The translations under genes were made by a program, and so were the position numbers. Below, one piece after another: positions 12,829 to 24,201 of a stretch of 64,000 bases of DNA (positions are counted from its first letter, which is position 1; each line of letters opens with the position of its first letter). Under the pieces are notes generated by a model. It had not been told where the DNA came from. It saw nothing but the letters and a program-made list of their open reading frames with translations, and searched no databases. This DNA is from Takifugu bimaculatus (lineage: Eukaryota > Chordata > Actinopteri > Tetraodontiformes > Tetraodontidae), in NCBI GenBank assembly GCA_004026145.2, contig CP034990.1, positions 9,907,066 through 9,971,065 on the forward strand. The letters run 5' to 3'.

Positions 12829-15800
12829 GACGTACACACACAGACATACACAGTTTGATAGTTTCGTGCTCTGCTGTTTCAGGAGTTGGAGTGTGCCGTG
12901 TCTGTGGAGGAAGATAACCGGCAGGAGTGGACATTTACCCTCTACGACTTTGACAACAACGGCAAAGTCACCAGAGAGGTAAACCTCATAGTGAGGTCAA
13001 TGACGATGGTTAAAAATGAACTGACCTACTGTACAAAAGAGAACAAAGATCAGTCAAAAACATTGTTAGCTGCAATATGAAGAAATCTATTCGGAAACCT
13101 AAATAAATTGAATACAGTCTGGCTGTATTGAACAGTAGATGGTAGGCTCATGGTAGCTCATTCTAAATGTGTAGGAGCCAAAGCCAGCAACATCTGTCTA
13201 TTTCCTGCAGACTACCTTGTGGTTAACGTTTGCACGGTGCCAATCAGAACATCCAGAAAAGCCCCCTTCTTTTAAAAAACAACTTAAAGACAGTGCAAAG
13301 AGCCTGGTGGTGTCCTTTGTGTGGTTGAATGTGCTGATTCTTTGGCATTGCCTGTGGCTCCATGGCTCGTGAGACATCAGGCGGTGGCTTGGAGAAAGAA
13401 GCAAATTCTTTCTTTTCCAAATCCCCTTTTTATCCCTTCACACGAATATAAAAGACAAGAAAACTGGAAATTATACAGGAAGCTTTTGTTTTATTCCCTC
13501 TTTTTGTTACAATATTGTCTGCCTGAAACTAGTATGTGGGACCTGTCCCTGAAGACTTTGTGATAGCGCTTTTTGTTGTGACTCAGAGTGTTATGGTGAG
13601 ATAAAATCATGCTGGCAGAGTCATTCCGTGGTGTCATTGTCAGCAGTGCTGTCAGAAATTTTTCTGCCTTTCCTTTCAAATATGAAGACATGGCACAGAG
13701 TTCATTCTGGCAGGCATATCAGGGGACTTTATCTTTAATAGACTAATACATGCAGCTTGTCAATGTAAATGCGAACACTAGTTATTTAAAACGAGTTATT
13801 TTCTTCTGTATGCAGAATGAGGAAATTGGTTATCAATTTATTAGTTTTGACTCTGTGATTTTCTGTGTCTTTTATTGCAGGTAAAGAAGTATTTTTGCAT
13901 CCTGTTGTGTCACCGTGCTTTTTTAGCATTATTACAAAGTGCTGCTTCTTGTGAAGTTATAATATATTTAAGAGACATGGAGCAATTAACTGTCGACACA
14001 CAGTTGTAATTTGACTCATGCATCGCCTGACATCCCAGCCAGCCTCTGTTGCTGCCAAGAGGATTTTCATGAATTTATAACCTGCTTTTACACCACGTCT
14101 GATGGCTTCGAAAACTAAATTAAAACAACTGACATCAGTCTGTTTCTGTTTTTGCTGTTGCCTGAGACTCATCTTTAAATTCCTCGCTAGCATGAGGTTT
14201 ATGATAGTGAGTTTGAAGGCACAAAGCTTCAGAACAGCATAGTGATAAGAGTTTTTCCTGAATGTGCACTGAAAGTGTGTTTCTGCTTTTGTGCAGACAA
14301 CGGTCCTTTGAAGCTCGGTGATGAAATTTCTCTCACATAAAAGCTATTTGTAAAGATTTTCCTCTTCCTCCCTTGTTCTGCAGGATATCACCAGTCTGCT
14401 CCACACCATTTACGAGGTGGTTGACGCCTCTGTCAACCATTCCCCCAGCAGCAGCAAGACTCTGCGGGTCAAGCTGTCTGTAGCCCCTGATTCCAGCCAG
14501 CGATGGAGGAGCTGCACGCAGGGTGCAGCAGGTAACACTTGCGTCAACACAGTGGGTGGCAGTGGAAAGAGAGAAGAGGGCATTTTGGGGTCCCCCCTTA
14601 AGTTGCCTACTGTCAGCACACCTAGGGATGTGTTTGTTGTCATGCAGAAAGGCGTCTGCTGCAGGCCTGTCAGAGCTTTGTTCCTCGCAGTCTCTTTATC
14701 GCTCCATCTCTCTCACTCAATAGGGTTCAATTTTAATGATGGGGGGAGTGACAGAGCTACGTGAGGAGCCCCCCTCCCTTAGTGCTTTCAAAAACTCTGA
14801 AAGAACCCTTAAGAGATGTGCTGAGGCCTTTTGATAACCACAGCCATTTTTCTTTTCTCCAAAGTTCCCTTTCCTCTTCCTTCCCCCCATCTCAGAACTG
14901 CTGGGAAAATATAGCTGTGCTCAACTTAACTTTTCTCACTGACGACTTGGTAAACATTCAGAGGAAAATAACTCAAAAAGTATATATTCCTGACTGTTTG
15001 TGTCCTATTGTTTCTGCTATAAATATCTATCAAGAGATTCAAACAAAGTCTGCTTTGAAAATTTCGCTGGTTGCCTTCATGCTAATTTGACACGGCATCA
15101 GATCTCGCGTCCTTAACAAACTTTCTGAAGTCTGCATGTTTTTTTTATTCCATTGCACTTCTTATAAGAGACCGGGAGTTGAAAATAGAATAAATGAAAC
15201 ATTGTTGTTTTTCCTTCCCTATAAATCTTCAAAGTAAAACCCCCAAAACAAAGGTTGCTTTCTTTTGAGGCTCGTGTGGCTGTTTTCTTGTGCATGTGTG
15301 CGTGCACGCACACGTGTGCATTCTTGTGTGTGTGCGCACAGTTGTGCTGTTTAATAATAGCCTTCTGTCTTTCACATGTTCATAGACATGTCCCACCCTA
15401 GAGAGAAAAATGACAAGTGCATAGAAGACCCCAAGAGTGTAGAGAAGAAGAATAGAGCCCTGCTACGGTAAGCCCACCTTTCCTGCACGTCAGTCTTTTT
15501 GGTTGATGCTGGTGGTTTTTACTGTGGAGCCACAATAAAAGCCTGCCATTTTATAATTAATAAAATAAATAAATAAAGTCTGAAATTTAAAAAAACAAAA
15601 CAATTTTTTTACACGCTTGTGCTCATCATCAGTCTTGTAAGACATGTAGACCAGGGCTGAAACAATACAGGGTCTCCAGGGTTCAATATCTACCTCTATG
15701 GTTTTTTTTTCTGTATAAGGAAAAGGATACTACTGTTTTACCCCAAAACATTTTATTTACTATACTAATTGGCACACAAAAACTTAAACTGTACTCCTTC

Positions 15801-18080
15801 ATTTAGTAATGTAATATAAAAACGCCTGCGGACAGCTATTGGCTGTCTAAAAGTCTGCAACTGCTGGAAAGTTGCACATCTTTGGTGATAAACATCCCGC
15901 CAGTAGCAGTAATTTTTCTGTGCCTATCTGAATCTGCAGCACGCGGTTGTCAGAGTTGCTTTTTGACTCGTACCTGGTCCACAGTTTTGCTGCCTGACGG
16001 TGGCTTTGCTGCTGGATGTGTCGCCGCAGATGTGCACTTATGTTGGAAGTGTTTTTATTCACGGAGTTTTTACGTGTGTAGAAATGCGTACAGTCATTTC
16101 TTGTGAACAATTATTGGCCCCTTCATCGTCATAAGAAGCTGAAATGATCCCCCACTGTAAACGACTGTGGTGCATCTTCACCCTCTCACCACCCTGCAAG
16201 CCATGCTAAATTCTTGAGAAGTATCAAGTTACTCCATGCGAGAGTGTTGTCATCACAGGCGCGTGTGAGTAGTGCTGCCTTCAGTGAGCGCCTTAGAGAC
16301 AAAGCAAAGCGAAGGGGAAAACATATTTTTACAGTAGAATTACAAGAAATATTTTTGGAGCTGTAGTTGTCTGCAGTCGCATTCACACGCATTTACAGAT
16401 GTCTTGTCTCTAATTATGTTTACGGACATTGACGTCAGAGAAAGGCAGAGTTCAAAACACACCCAGCTGAGGTTGAAACTCAGTCATAATCTCACTTCTT
16501 TTACAATCACCTTCTCCTGCCTGATCAGGTTTTTCTTTCTACAAACACCACATCCTGAACCTTTACTGTACCTAATGAGAGGTGTATTTGTGTCCACAGG
16601 CGCCACCACAGTGACCACCACACCCAGCCAGGCTGCCAGCGCCACTGTGTGGATGAGAACCTTAGAACGCAGGAACCACTACTTGGACCTGGCGGGCATC
16701 GAAAACTACACATCCCGCTTTGGAGCCGGTGAGTGGAGCAGGGTGTGAAGAAGGGCAGAAGGAAAGGGGAAAATGCAGAATGTGGCCCTTTGAAGCCGTC
16801 TTCAGGCTCCCCATTACGTCTTGTAGCCGTTCAGTTGAACTACCGGCCCACTGTGTCCTGTCGCCAGCACAAACATCTGGGCTCAGACAAGCACAGTACA
16901 TCAAGTGTTGAGTGCTGAAGCCCCTGAAGAAGTGTAATATTATGTGTAATATTATGTGTAATATTATGTGTAATGGGAGCAGCCTTGATCTGAGGGCCAG
17001 TGATGACATGTCATTATTTGTATGTTGGTTCTGTTAGGAATGTGCTAACAGAATAGCACTCTGTCACACCCTGTCATCTTTATTTACTTGAAAAAGAACC
17101 TGAACCAAAAAACACACTTTTAGAAGGTTAATGAAATATTTACTTGATCTTAGTTGACATGTTCTGCAAAAATGTTCTTTTCATGCATCAATTGTGAGAA
17201 TTTCAACACTGCATTCTCTGCACCTTGGAATGTTGTCAGAAATGTCACTCATGTCCCAAGTATGACAGAAACATATAAAAGAAGATCAATAATGTGAAAC
17301 TGACTTAAGCACCTAATAGTGGTAGGCACCGACATACAAATGAATTACAAAACTTATGGACTCTAGTTCATCCTTATAGGTGACTTATTAGCAAAGTTAT
17401 TTGAATTGACCAAATAATTTAACCTCATCTTGTGATTAGCTCGACACTCAAGCCCTTTATGTTGTTACGAAGCTCATTTCTGGGTATCAGCAGGAAATGG
17501 AAGCAGGATTTTGTGATGATAGTTGACATGTATTAATGTCTCTATTACAGTCCCTGCCACCGAGCCAACAAAAGCTGAACCACTGACCCGGTCATCCAAC
17601 CAGACCCGTTCTCGCTCCCATGAACCAGAAAATAGCCACTCCCATTCCCACCACCGCCGCCTGCAGCCTGTTGTGGACCCTGTCCCCGTCGACAGCCTCC
17701 AACTCACATCTCGTATACGTGGCCAGGACTCAGGAAAACATGCTGTGCGTTCTCCCAAGACTCACACACATACTCCTCCAGCACAGCTCAGCAACAGGGT
17801 TATGAGAAGCCGAGGCGTCCCTCCTCCACCGGCGTTACCCTCCCAAACACCACCGCACCAATCGACAGCCCCATACCGCAAGCACAAGCAGCGTTCCAAG
17901 GAGAGCCAGGCCTACCGGGCCTTAAACTCTTCAGCAAGGCCGGTTGTGGAGAAAGAGCATGTGAGGGACCTGCCCAGCCTTCTGTTGTATGAAGGGGGGC
18001 TGGCACAAGTGGTGCAACGGCATGAGCATCACCACCACCATGAACACCATCACCACTATCACCACTTTTATCAGTCTTGA
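10782..18080 (+). CDS. nkd1: Naked cuticle homolog 1 (partial, 5' exons not found)
   Basis: Negative-feedback regulator of Wnt signalling that binds Dishevelled through its EF-hand region; cytoplasmic and membrane-associated. Seven exons join with correct GT-AG sites and phases: 10782-10839, 12620-12723, 12883-12978, 14384-14531, 15386-15467, 16600-16728, 17551-18080, giving 381 residues after one frame correction. Visible features are the EF-hand (YDFDNNGKVTRED), the conserved EKKNRALLRRHHS segment, CVDEN/ERRNHYLDLAGIENYTSRFG, an RSRSHEPE motif and the family's C-terminal histidine cluster HEHHHHHEHHHHYHHFYQ. The N-terminal myristoylation exon (MGKLHSK in the family) is not seen and probably lies upstream or outside the window. 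Exon 16600-16728 carries a one-base insertion (see finding). Identification is secure; the 5' end is incomplete. Confidence 0.95.
12787..12850. repeat. (CA)n microsatellite beside an nkd1 splice acceptor
   Basis: Imperfect CA repeat ending about 30 bp upstream of the acceptor AG at 12881-12882. On the transcribed + strand it is CA, not CU, so it lies where a polypyrimidine tract or branch region would be close by. CA repeats are known binding sites for hnRNP L. Confidence 0.92.
12883..12978 (+). CDS. nkd1: nkd1 exon, first part of the EF-hand
   Basis: 96 bp, phase 0 at both ends, 32 residues beginning ELECAVSVEEDNRQEWTF and ending with the calcium-loop sequence DFDNNGKVTRE. The intron cuts the 12-residue loop just before its last position: the Asp and the exiting helix (ITSLLHTIYEVVD) come from the next exon at 14384-14531. 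This is the Dishevelled-binding region of the family and the most strongly conserved part of the protein. Confidence 0.95.
16600..16728 (+). CDS. nkd1: nkd1 exon carrying an apparent 1-base insertion
   Basis: Entering from the previous exon (phase 2) the frame reads RRHHSDHHTQPGCQRHCVDEN, which is family-like. After the C pair at 16660-16661 the conserved continuation LERRNHYLDLAGIENYTSRF is found only in the next frame, and the exon's end phase fits the terminal exon only in that shifted frame. Taken literally, the unshifted frame hits a TGA shortly after the next junction (at about 17576). An alternative acceptor 12 bases downstream would not change the phase, so it does not repair the frame. 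Confidence 0.9.
16932..16974. repeat. 12-bp tandem repeat in the last nkd1 intron
   Basis: About 3.5 copies of the unit GTGTAATATTAT, with no differences between copies. Confidence 0.9.
17551..18080 (+). CDS. nkd1: nkd1 terminal coding exon with His-rich C-terminus
   Basis: The acceptor AG ends at 17550, and the first two bases complete a codon begun by the single base left over from 16728 (shifted frame). Landmarks are TRSSNQTRSRSHEPE near the start, a basic KHKQRSKESQ block, and the terminal run of 14 histidines broken by Glu and Tyr, ending HHFYQS and TGA at 18078-18080. The His-rich tail is diagnostic of Nkd proteins. The exon is open in one frame throughout, so it shows no decay. Confidence 0.96.
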
Positions 18081-20830
18081 AATTTTACTCCTGCGGGTCA
18101 CCTAGTCGGCCTGGACAGCAGGCATCTTTACATTACATTGTGCATTGGACATATGGATGAGAGAAGAGGATCATGGGAGGGGTGTCCCATTCCACATTAG
18201 TCAGTGTTTTAAAGAGGCTACCGAAGCAAAGAAAAGCATCTGTACACCGACAGTGATTTAGAGCTACACTATGGTCCAGAAGGAGGATACGACACAGTAC
18301 AGGCTTAAAATTTCATATGGAAATGGTCGATCTCTTCCTCTCCTGGAAGCTTGTGATCCACCGCATGGTGACACCAGCAACACCAGCGTTGTGACAGGAG
18401 TTTTAAAGTTAATAGGTTTCCATCAAATTGGAGGCGAGTGCCAAGATAGAATGTGATGTACAGATGAAAATATATGAAGGAAGGAGGTTGGAGGGCGGGG
18501 CATATTATGAATGGGTGAGTGGGTGGGTGTGTGTGTGTTTGTGGATGGGTGTGTGAGGTCACAGAGAGACAGAGGAACTGTTAATGTGGCGATATAGCCA
18601 GCGTGTGTGTCACAACACTGTCCGTTGAAACTCACTTGAAGTGTTCTCACGGGTGCTCGATAAGTTAAAGCCAGAGAGGTTCCCGAATACGAAAGTCAAG
18701 ATCCTGATCCAGGAACACAAACCTATCAGCAAGAACTGCATGTGAAATGCTGAAGTTTTATGAAGTTTAAGAAAAGTAAGAGACCCAAAATCAGCTGCTA
18801 CCTCTAATTGTATTCTAATTGTTGTTGTTTTAATGATTTGGGCAATATTGACAGGTCATTTTGAATTACATGAAGACTTTTTTTAAGAGAACAGTTGTTT
18901 GAACATCTGCAGTACTGAAGTGTCTGAAAGCTCCTTTTATTAACTAACATTTGCTGTACATAAGGTATATATTGTTATCAATTTTATAAGCTTTATTGAT
19001 AATGTGATACTGTATCTTTGTATTCAGTCTCTGAAGGTTTTATGTACCGGTACCATTTTGACTAAAAATGTACAATTGTCTTAATCACTCTGATTTTGTG
19101 ATAAGTGCCAAATCACTACAAGCCCAACTCTCCTCAGTAACTGACAGTAAGTGCTCGATTGTTTTAACCACTCATGCCAGAACAACGTCAATTGTTTTGT
19201 GCTTAGACGCTTCCACAGAGGTAGATTTGGTTCCATCGTGGCCCAGTGTTGCAGCCTGTAGCCAGCTCTGCAGCAGCGCTCACACTGTTTAAAGTAAAAG
19301 CTTTTTCCATTCGAAGCTGAGCGTCCTCAGTCACATGATGCATCGGAATGCTGGAGTATCAGACAGCCCTCATTCTGATATCAGTTCTTTCGCATATTCT
19401 TACAAGTGGAGATCTGGTTGTATTCATGGTGGATGTAGCCATTCATCATCCTTGGCTGATCGTTCATAAGCAGCTGCTTGGTCGTCCATCTTTAGACTGT
19501 TCCCTGGTTCCACTTCCTGTCCCCCAGCTGTCGGCAGGTCTATCACCATGCTGCCATGTGTTTTCAGAGCACAGCCAACAAAGCCCCCCTGTGGGGCTTT
19601 GAGCACCCTCAGCTGCCCCCAGTCCTCCAGTGGGACCATAACTCACTGCTGTTGATCACCTGCTAGCATCAGCTACCGCCATGATCCTCTAAAGACATTA
19701 ACAATTAGAGACGCGTCCCCAAGCAGACGCGTGAGTGTTGGTGAAGTCACCTGCTTGCTTTGAGACAGGAGGCATCTAGCTGTGCTACCAAGCAACGTTA
19801 TATATGTCAGACCTGCGCTGAGTCTTGTGTGTCCTCTCAGCTGTCAGCCCGGTTGTCTCACTGGAGCAGCGCTGGGCTCATTCCATTGAAGGGGACACCA
19901 CCATATTTCCTCAACCCACTTTTACTGGACAACAGACCAGCGTGACGCTCCGGAATGTCGAAATGGTTCCGTTATGTGAATGGACCGTCTGGATGGTCCA
20001 ATTGGACACGGCGCACCTCAGACCCACAGTTAGGGAGGACTTTTTTAAAGCTGCCTTTTTAAATTCCCTCCTTCTGAGTCAAACCTGAACTCAGACTCAA
20101 AAGCTGTTGAAAACGCTTTAGTCCGTTTGTACTTCAAAGCATCATGTGGCTTATGAGCACTGCTGGGAGTTGGAAAAGGTTTTTTTTTTTTTTTTTAGGT
20201 AGACTGACACCACCAGATTCATTTAAAAAAAAATCCTTAAATTAAAATATTTATGCCTTTGGTTAATATATCTGTGTCAATCTTGCAGACAGCAAGTTGT
20301 TTACTCCATTTTTTAAATGATACTTTTTAGAAAACAAAAAACGTTGAGTGGCTTCTTCACATTAACTCACTGAGATTTATGGCAGAATTACTTTGCTTTG
20401 TTCAACAGCCTGAATAATCAGATGTATATAATGGACTGCAGAGTATAAACCAGCGTCATGTAGAAAGAATATATGGTTTATTTACAATGAAATGTCTGTC
20501 AAGCTCGCAGCTCAGCTTCCTCCTGTCCGCTCATATCGGCCACGTGGGGAGGAATTAACGATGAACACACGCAGTTTTCTCCTCACACACTTCACACATT
20601 TGCTGTAAAACAAAGATGTTTAGCATTAGCTGTTTATTTCTGCTCTTCACTAATGTTTCTCCCATGACCTTATTTAGTTTATCTAGATTGTATTTGATTA
20701 ATTGCTTTATTTATTTGACAGCAGATCTGTGCCGATGGAAGTACCCTATTAAAGTATGAACCTGTTCATACGCAAGTGTATTTTTTGTAATTTCATTGTG
20801 TCTTGTGATTCTCAGTGAATAAATACTTCA
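18081..20830 (+). other. nkd1: Probable nkd1 3'UTR
   Basis: Non-coding sequence after the nkd1 stop, containing a GT-rich run at about 18511-18555 and a poly-T tract at about 20180-20196. The end is set by a canonical AATAAA at 20818-20823; earlier cleavage is possible. No transcript data are available, so the extent is inferred. Confidence 0.45.
20818..20823 (+). promoter_or_regulatory. nkd1: Candidate polyadenylation signal for nkd1
   Basis: AATAAA on the sense strand 2.7 kb after the stop codon, preceded by a TTTTTTGTAATTT stretch. It is the best-placed signal in the region, but unverified. Confidence 0.4.
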
Positions 20831-22833
20831 CATCTGGAGGCTAAGATGATATTTAACATTATCTAGTTTGGCCATCATTACTTTCTTGTTTTCCCTCTTG
20901 CTGAATTAATCATATTATTATGAAGAGCTTTAACTTCTTGAAAGGAATCACTTATTTGAGTCTGCTCCTCTTTTGCTGTGCTCCTTTATTCCCACTTTTT
21001 CCGTCTCCACTTTGAATCAAAGCAGTTATTCTGGGTTCTTCCTGCTCTTGTGGATGCAGCGTCCCAAGAATGTTTTGACAGAATATCTCTTCCTTCAAAC
21101 TGTCCACTCTGACTCAGGGATGGAGAACATGTCAAAAACATATGTAAACCATCAAAAACTTAAGATTTCTTCCTGGGTTTACACTCCCACATGACCCTTC
21201 ACTGTCTGAAAATACCTTGTGGTGGCAGAGAACCAGCAGGTGGTGATTCTGGTTTTATTTCTAATAAAAAGTGATGTCAGGATTGATGTGAACAGTTTGT
21301 GGTGTGACAGAGCTGCTGCAGGACCACAGCTGCTCACCACGCAACAGTCTAAATACACACACACACTTTCATCTTCAGCTTAGCGGCTTATCTGTGGTCA
21401 GAGCTGCCACAGTGAGGCTGCCTTTCGGCTACATGATATGCCTGATTCTCATGAACACGGCTATTTGTGTATGCACGCCAAGTGTAACCTGCACAACTTA
21501 TGATCATTACAAATGGTTTTTGTCCTAACGCAGGCCGCCGGCTTTACTCCTACTGCTTTACATGCCTCCCTTCTTACCAGGAGGAGAGCTTTGAGTTACC
21601 TACAATAGTTAACACACTACATCATACAGCACTTATGACTGCAGATACGAAAACTTTCCACTCTAAATTTTCCCCTTTGTTGAACTTGGAAATGATCACA
21701 AATTGGAGAGTTAACTGACTTCGTCAACATAGTTTGAGGAATTTCAGAGGCCTTTTAGGGTCAACACCTGCTTTTTAATTTTTAATTTTTGTGTTTATGT
21801 CCCAGTTTACAGGAAGAGGACAACGAGCTCAGCGCTTTACAACAGCTCCCTGTAAAGGAACTGGAGAAAAATATTCAGCAAACAATGATTTGAGCAGAAA
21901 AATTAACATTTGAACATTAACGCTTGAATAAACCTAATAGCTGTAAATATTAATTGTTGTTGTTTATTTCTTACTTTAGAGCCATTAAGACCTGATTGGT
22001 CTGCATGTTATCATCCTTCATATTGCTTGTATTTCTATTTAGATTTACTAATTCGCTTGACTTGCTTTGACCCCCAGCAAACATCTCACAACAGACTTTT
22101 ATTTCGTGAGGATGGTTTTGGGTGAAGCTACTTTTCCGACTAATGTTTTCTGTTCCAAACCCCCCAAAATATAATTTTGATATTGAACTTCTATAAAAGC
22201 AATGAGAGTCACTCTAAGTGTTTTTAGAAATCATAAGCTTTGAAATGGAGATACAACGACACAAAGAATAATTAGTTCTAAACTGAGTTTGGAGTCATGC
22301 ACATTCTTTAGAACTTGATCCAATCCAAATTCAATGTGGTGTTGCTGTTTTCTTGTGTGAAATGCAAATTGTGCACTACAGACCAAGGACAGGCTTTTTT
22401 CCTCTGCACTGATCTTTGCTCAAACTTTCTTTCCTTGCATCTCGGTTGCATGTCTCAGATGCTGGACGGCCAAAGGGCCTTTTCGTACACTGTCCTCCGG
22501 GATCCTCTTGTCTCTGCAGGCTGGCATGAGACGTTTTTTTCTTTCCGACATTGTCTCCATTTTTGTAGTTGGACTTTGATCCGTGTTCCTTTTCAATTTG
22601 TCCAACATGTTGACGCTATTCTTGGTTTTCATGGAGCTTTACCGTAATGCTTGGATAACAACAAGTCCTCCCTCTCCTTCCTGCTGGCCTCAGCCTCTTC
22701 ATCGGCACCTAAAGGAGCGATCGACGTACAATCATGTTCGCCCTGGTCTCAATGCGGTCTCAAACATGCATTTCACATTTTGATCACAGTGAAAACTGCA
22801 TTTAAGAATGGGGTTAAACGGTAATTGGACCAT

Positions 22834-22834
<1 letters not shown>

Positions 22835-22902
<68 letters not shown>
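22835..22902. repeat. (CA)n microsatellite, 68 bp
   Basis: An uninterrupted run of about 34 CA dinucleotides; pure and long, so probably highly polymorphic. Confidence 0.97.
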
Positions 22903-22906
<4 letters not shown>

Positions 22907-24086
22907 GTATATATAGACATGAAAGCTGTTGTTGCTAATTTGGTTTGCAGCGAGTTGAACTTTAACCTTTACTGCACCGTGTCACATTTGTTATGCTTGA
23001 TTGAAGTTATCTGGTTATTCGATGCCACAGTCCATTCATAAATCCCATACTCCACCCTCCGAAGGTCACCGTTCCTCGTCTGCTGTCCCTTATCTCTGCT
23101 GCTGGAATGCCAATTAGAGACCTGGACAAAAGCGTTCAGTATATATGGAACAAAGGTTCCATAGTTGCAGACTTATTTATAGCTCTTCAAAGCAAGATCA
23201 GCAGCTCAGATCACTGAAGAGTTTTAATTGATGCATTTCATTAATTAATTAAATGAAGTTTTTAAATTCTAAGGTTTTATTTCCTATATTCTTTGTATTA
23301 CTTGCTAAATTTAGAAATGGATTGGCTAAAAACCTGATGAGCTAAAAGTGGAAAAACCTTTTCAGGTAACTGTTGTGTTTGTGATGTTGCTCTACAACAG
23401 GGACTGTCATTTTTTGGGGTTTTTTTTTTTTTTTTTTAAAACCTTCCATCCATGTTACCATGAGTGCTACAAAAGCAATGATACTGATTTAACTATGGGG
23501 AAATGAGAGGCTGCCATAATATGTTTAGCGTGCTTTGTTTCCAGCAGACAGGCAGAGCTTTGAAGTGTGAATTGGCACAGCAGGGTATGAGCTTCTGTTA
23601 AGGCAAGATGCTAAATACAAGTATGAGAAGGACATGAGGTAGTCTATTACAATACGCAGGCAAAGCCCAGAAAAAAGGCAAATCCAATGATAATGTACAT
23701 CTGTTCCAGCGAATTTATGAGCTTTGAACATTTTTTCATGTGGGATAAGTGGGTCCTTCTTACACTATCTCAGCACTTCAAAGCAGATTCACATTGGATA
23801 ATGCAAATGATTGGAATATGTGGGTTCCAGCCTACTCAAGAGCATGAAAAGAAAGAGAGAATTAAAGCTAATTGGCATGGCAGCCTTTCATGTGTGCTGA
23901 GAAGGGCAAAAATAAAACTCTTCCATTATTGTTGAGTTCATTTAATTAGGAAACAAGCTGATGATTTGTTAAAGTTCAATAACTCTGACCTCATACTTAT
24001 ATGCTTTAAATGTCATTTTTCACCGTTCCTTTCCTATAAATGATGAAATTGCAGTTATCTGGATAACAGTCTGTGGTTCCCGTCTC

Positions 24087-24201
24087 AGCTCAGTGGCTGC
24101 TGGAACAGGCTATAGCACCCCTCCAGCTGCAAGGGGGGAATTTACAGAGGATAAAAGAAAATGATGGATGGACGGACGGACGGATGGATGGATGGATGGA
24201 T
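24087..24201 (+). mobile_element. 3' end of a GATG-tailed retroposon
   Basis: The block 'ctgctggaacaggctatagc' followed by 'acccctcc', 'ggataaaagaaaatgatgg' and then a (GGAC/GGAT)n run resembles the 3' end common in fish non-LTR elements and their SINEs (a 'gggataggctccagc ... ataagcggttagaaaatggatgg' pattern known from many teleost genomes). Only the tail is present, so it is a severely 5'-truncated insertion. The family name is not certain. Confidence 0.65.

Noticed and set aside
16600..16728. Alternative splicing as the explanation of the nkd1 frame break
   Set aside because: The nearest alternative acceptor is 12 bases downstream (phase-neutral), and conserved residues flank the break on both sides within the exon.
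17474..18006. Minus-strand open frames opposite the nkd1 last exon
   Set aside because: Shadows of the His/Pro-rich nkd1 coding sequence on the other strand.
22315..22647. 110-codon open frame between nkd1 and nod2 as snx20
   Set aside because: Contains no PX-domain motifs, and no flanking exons continue it.
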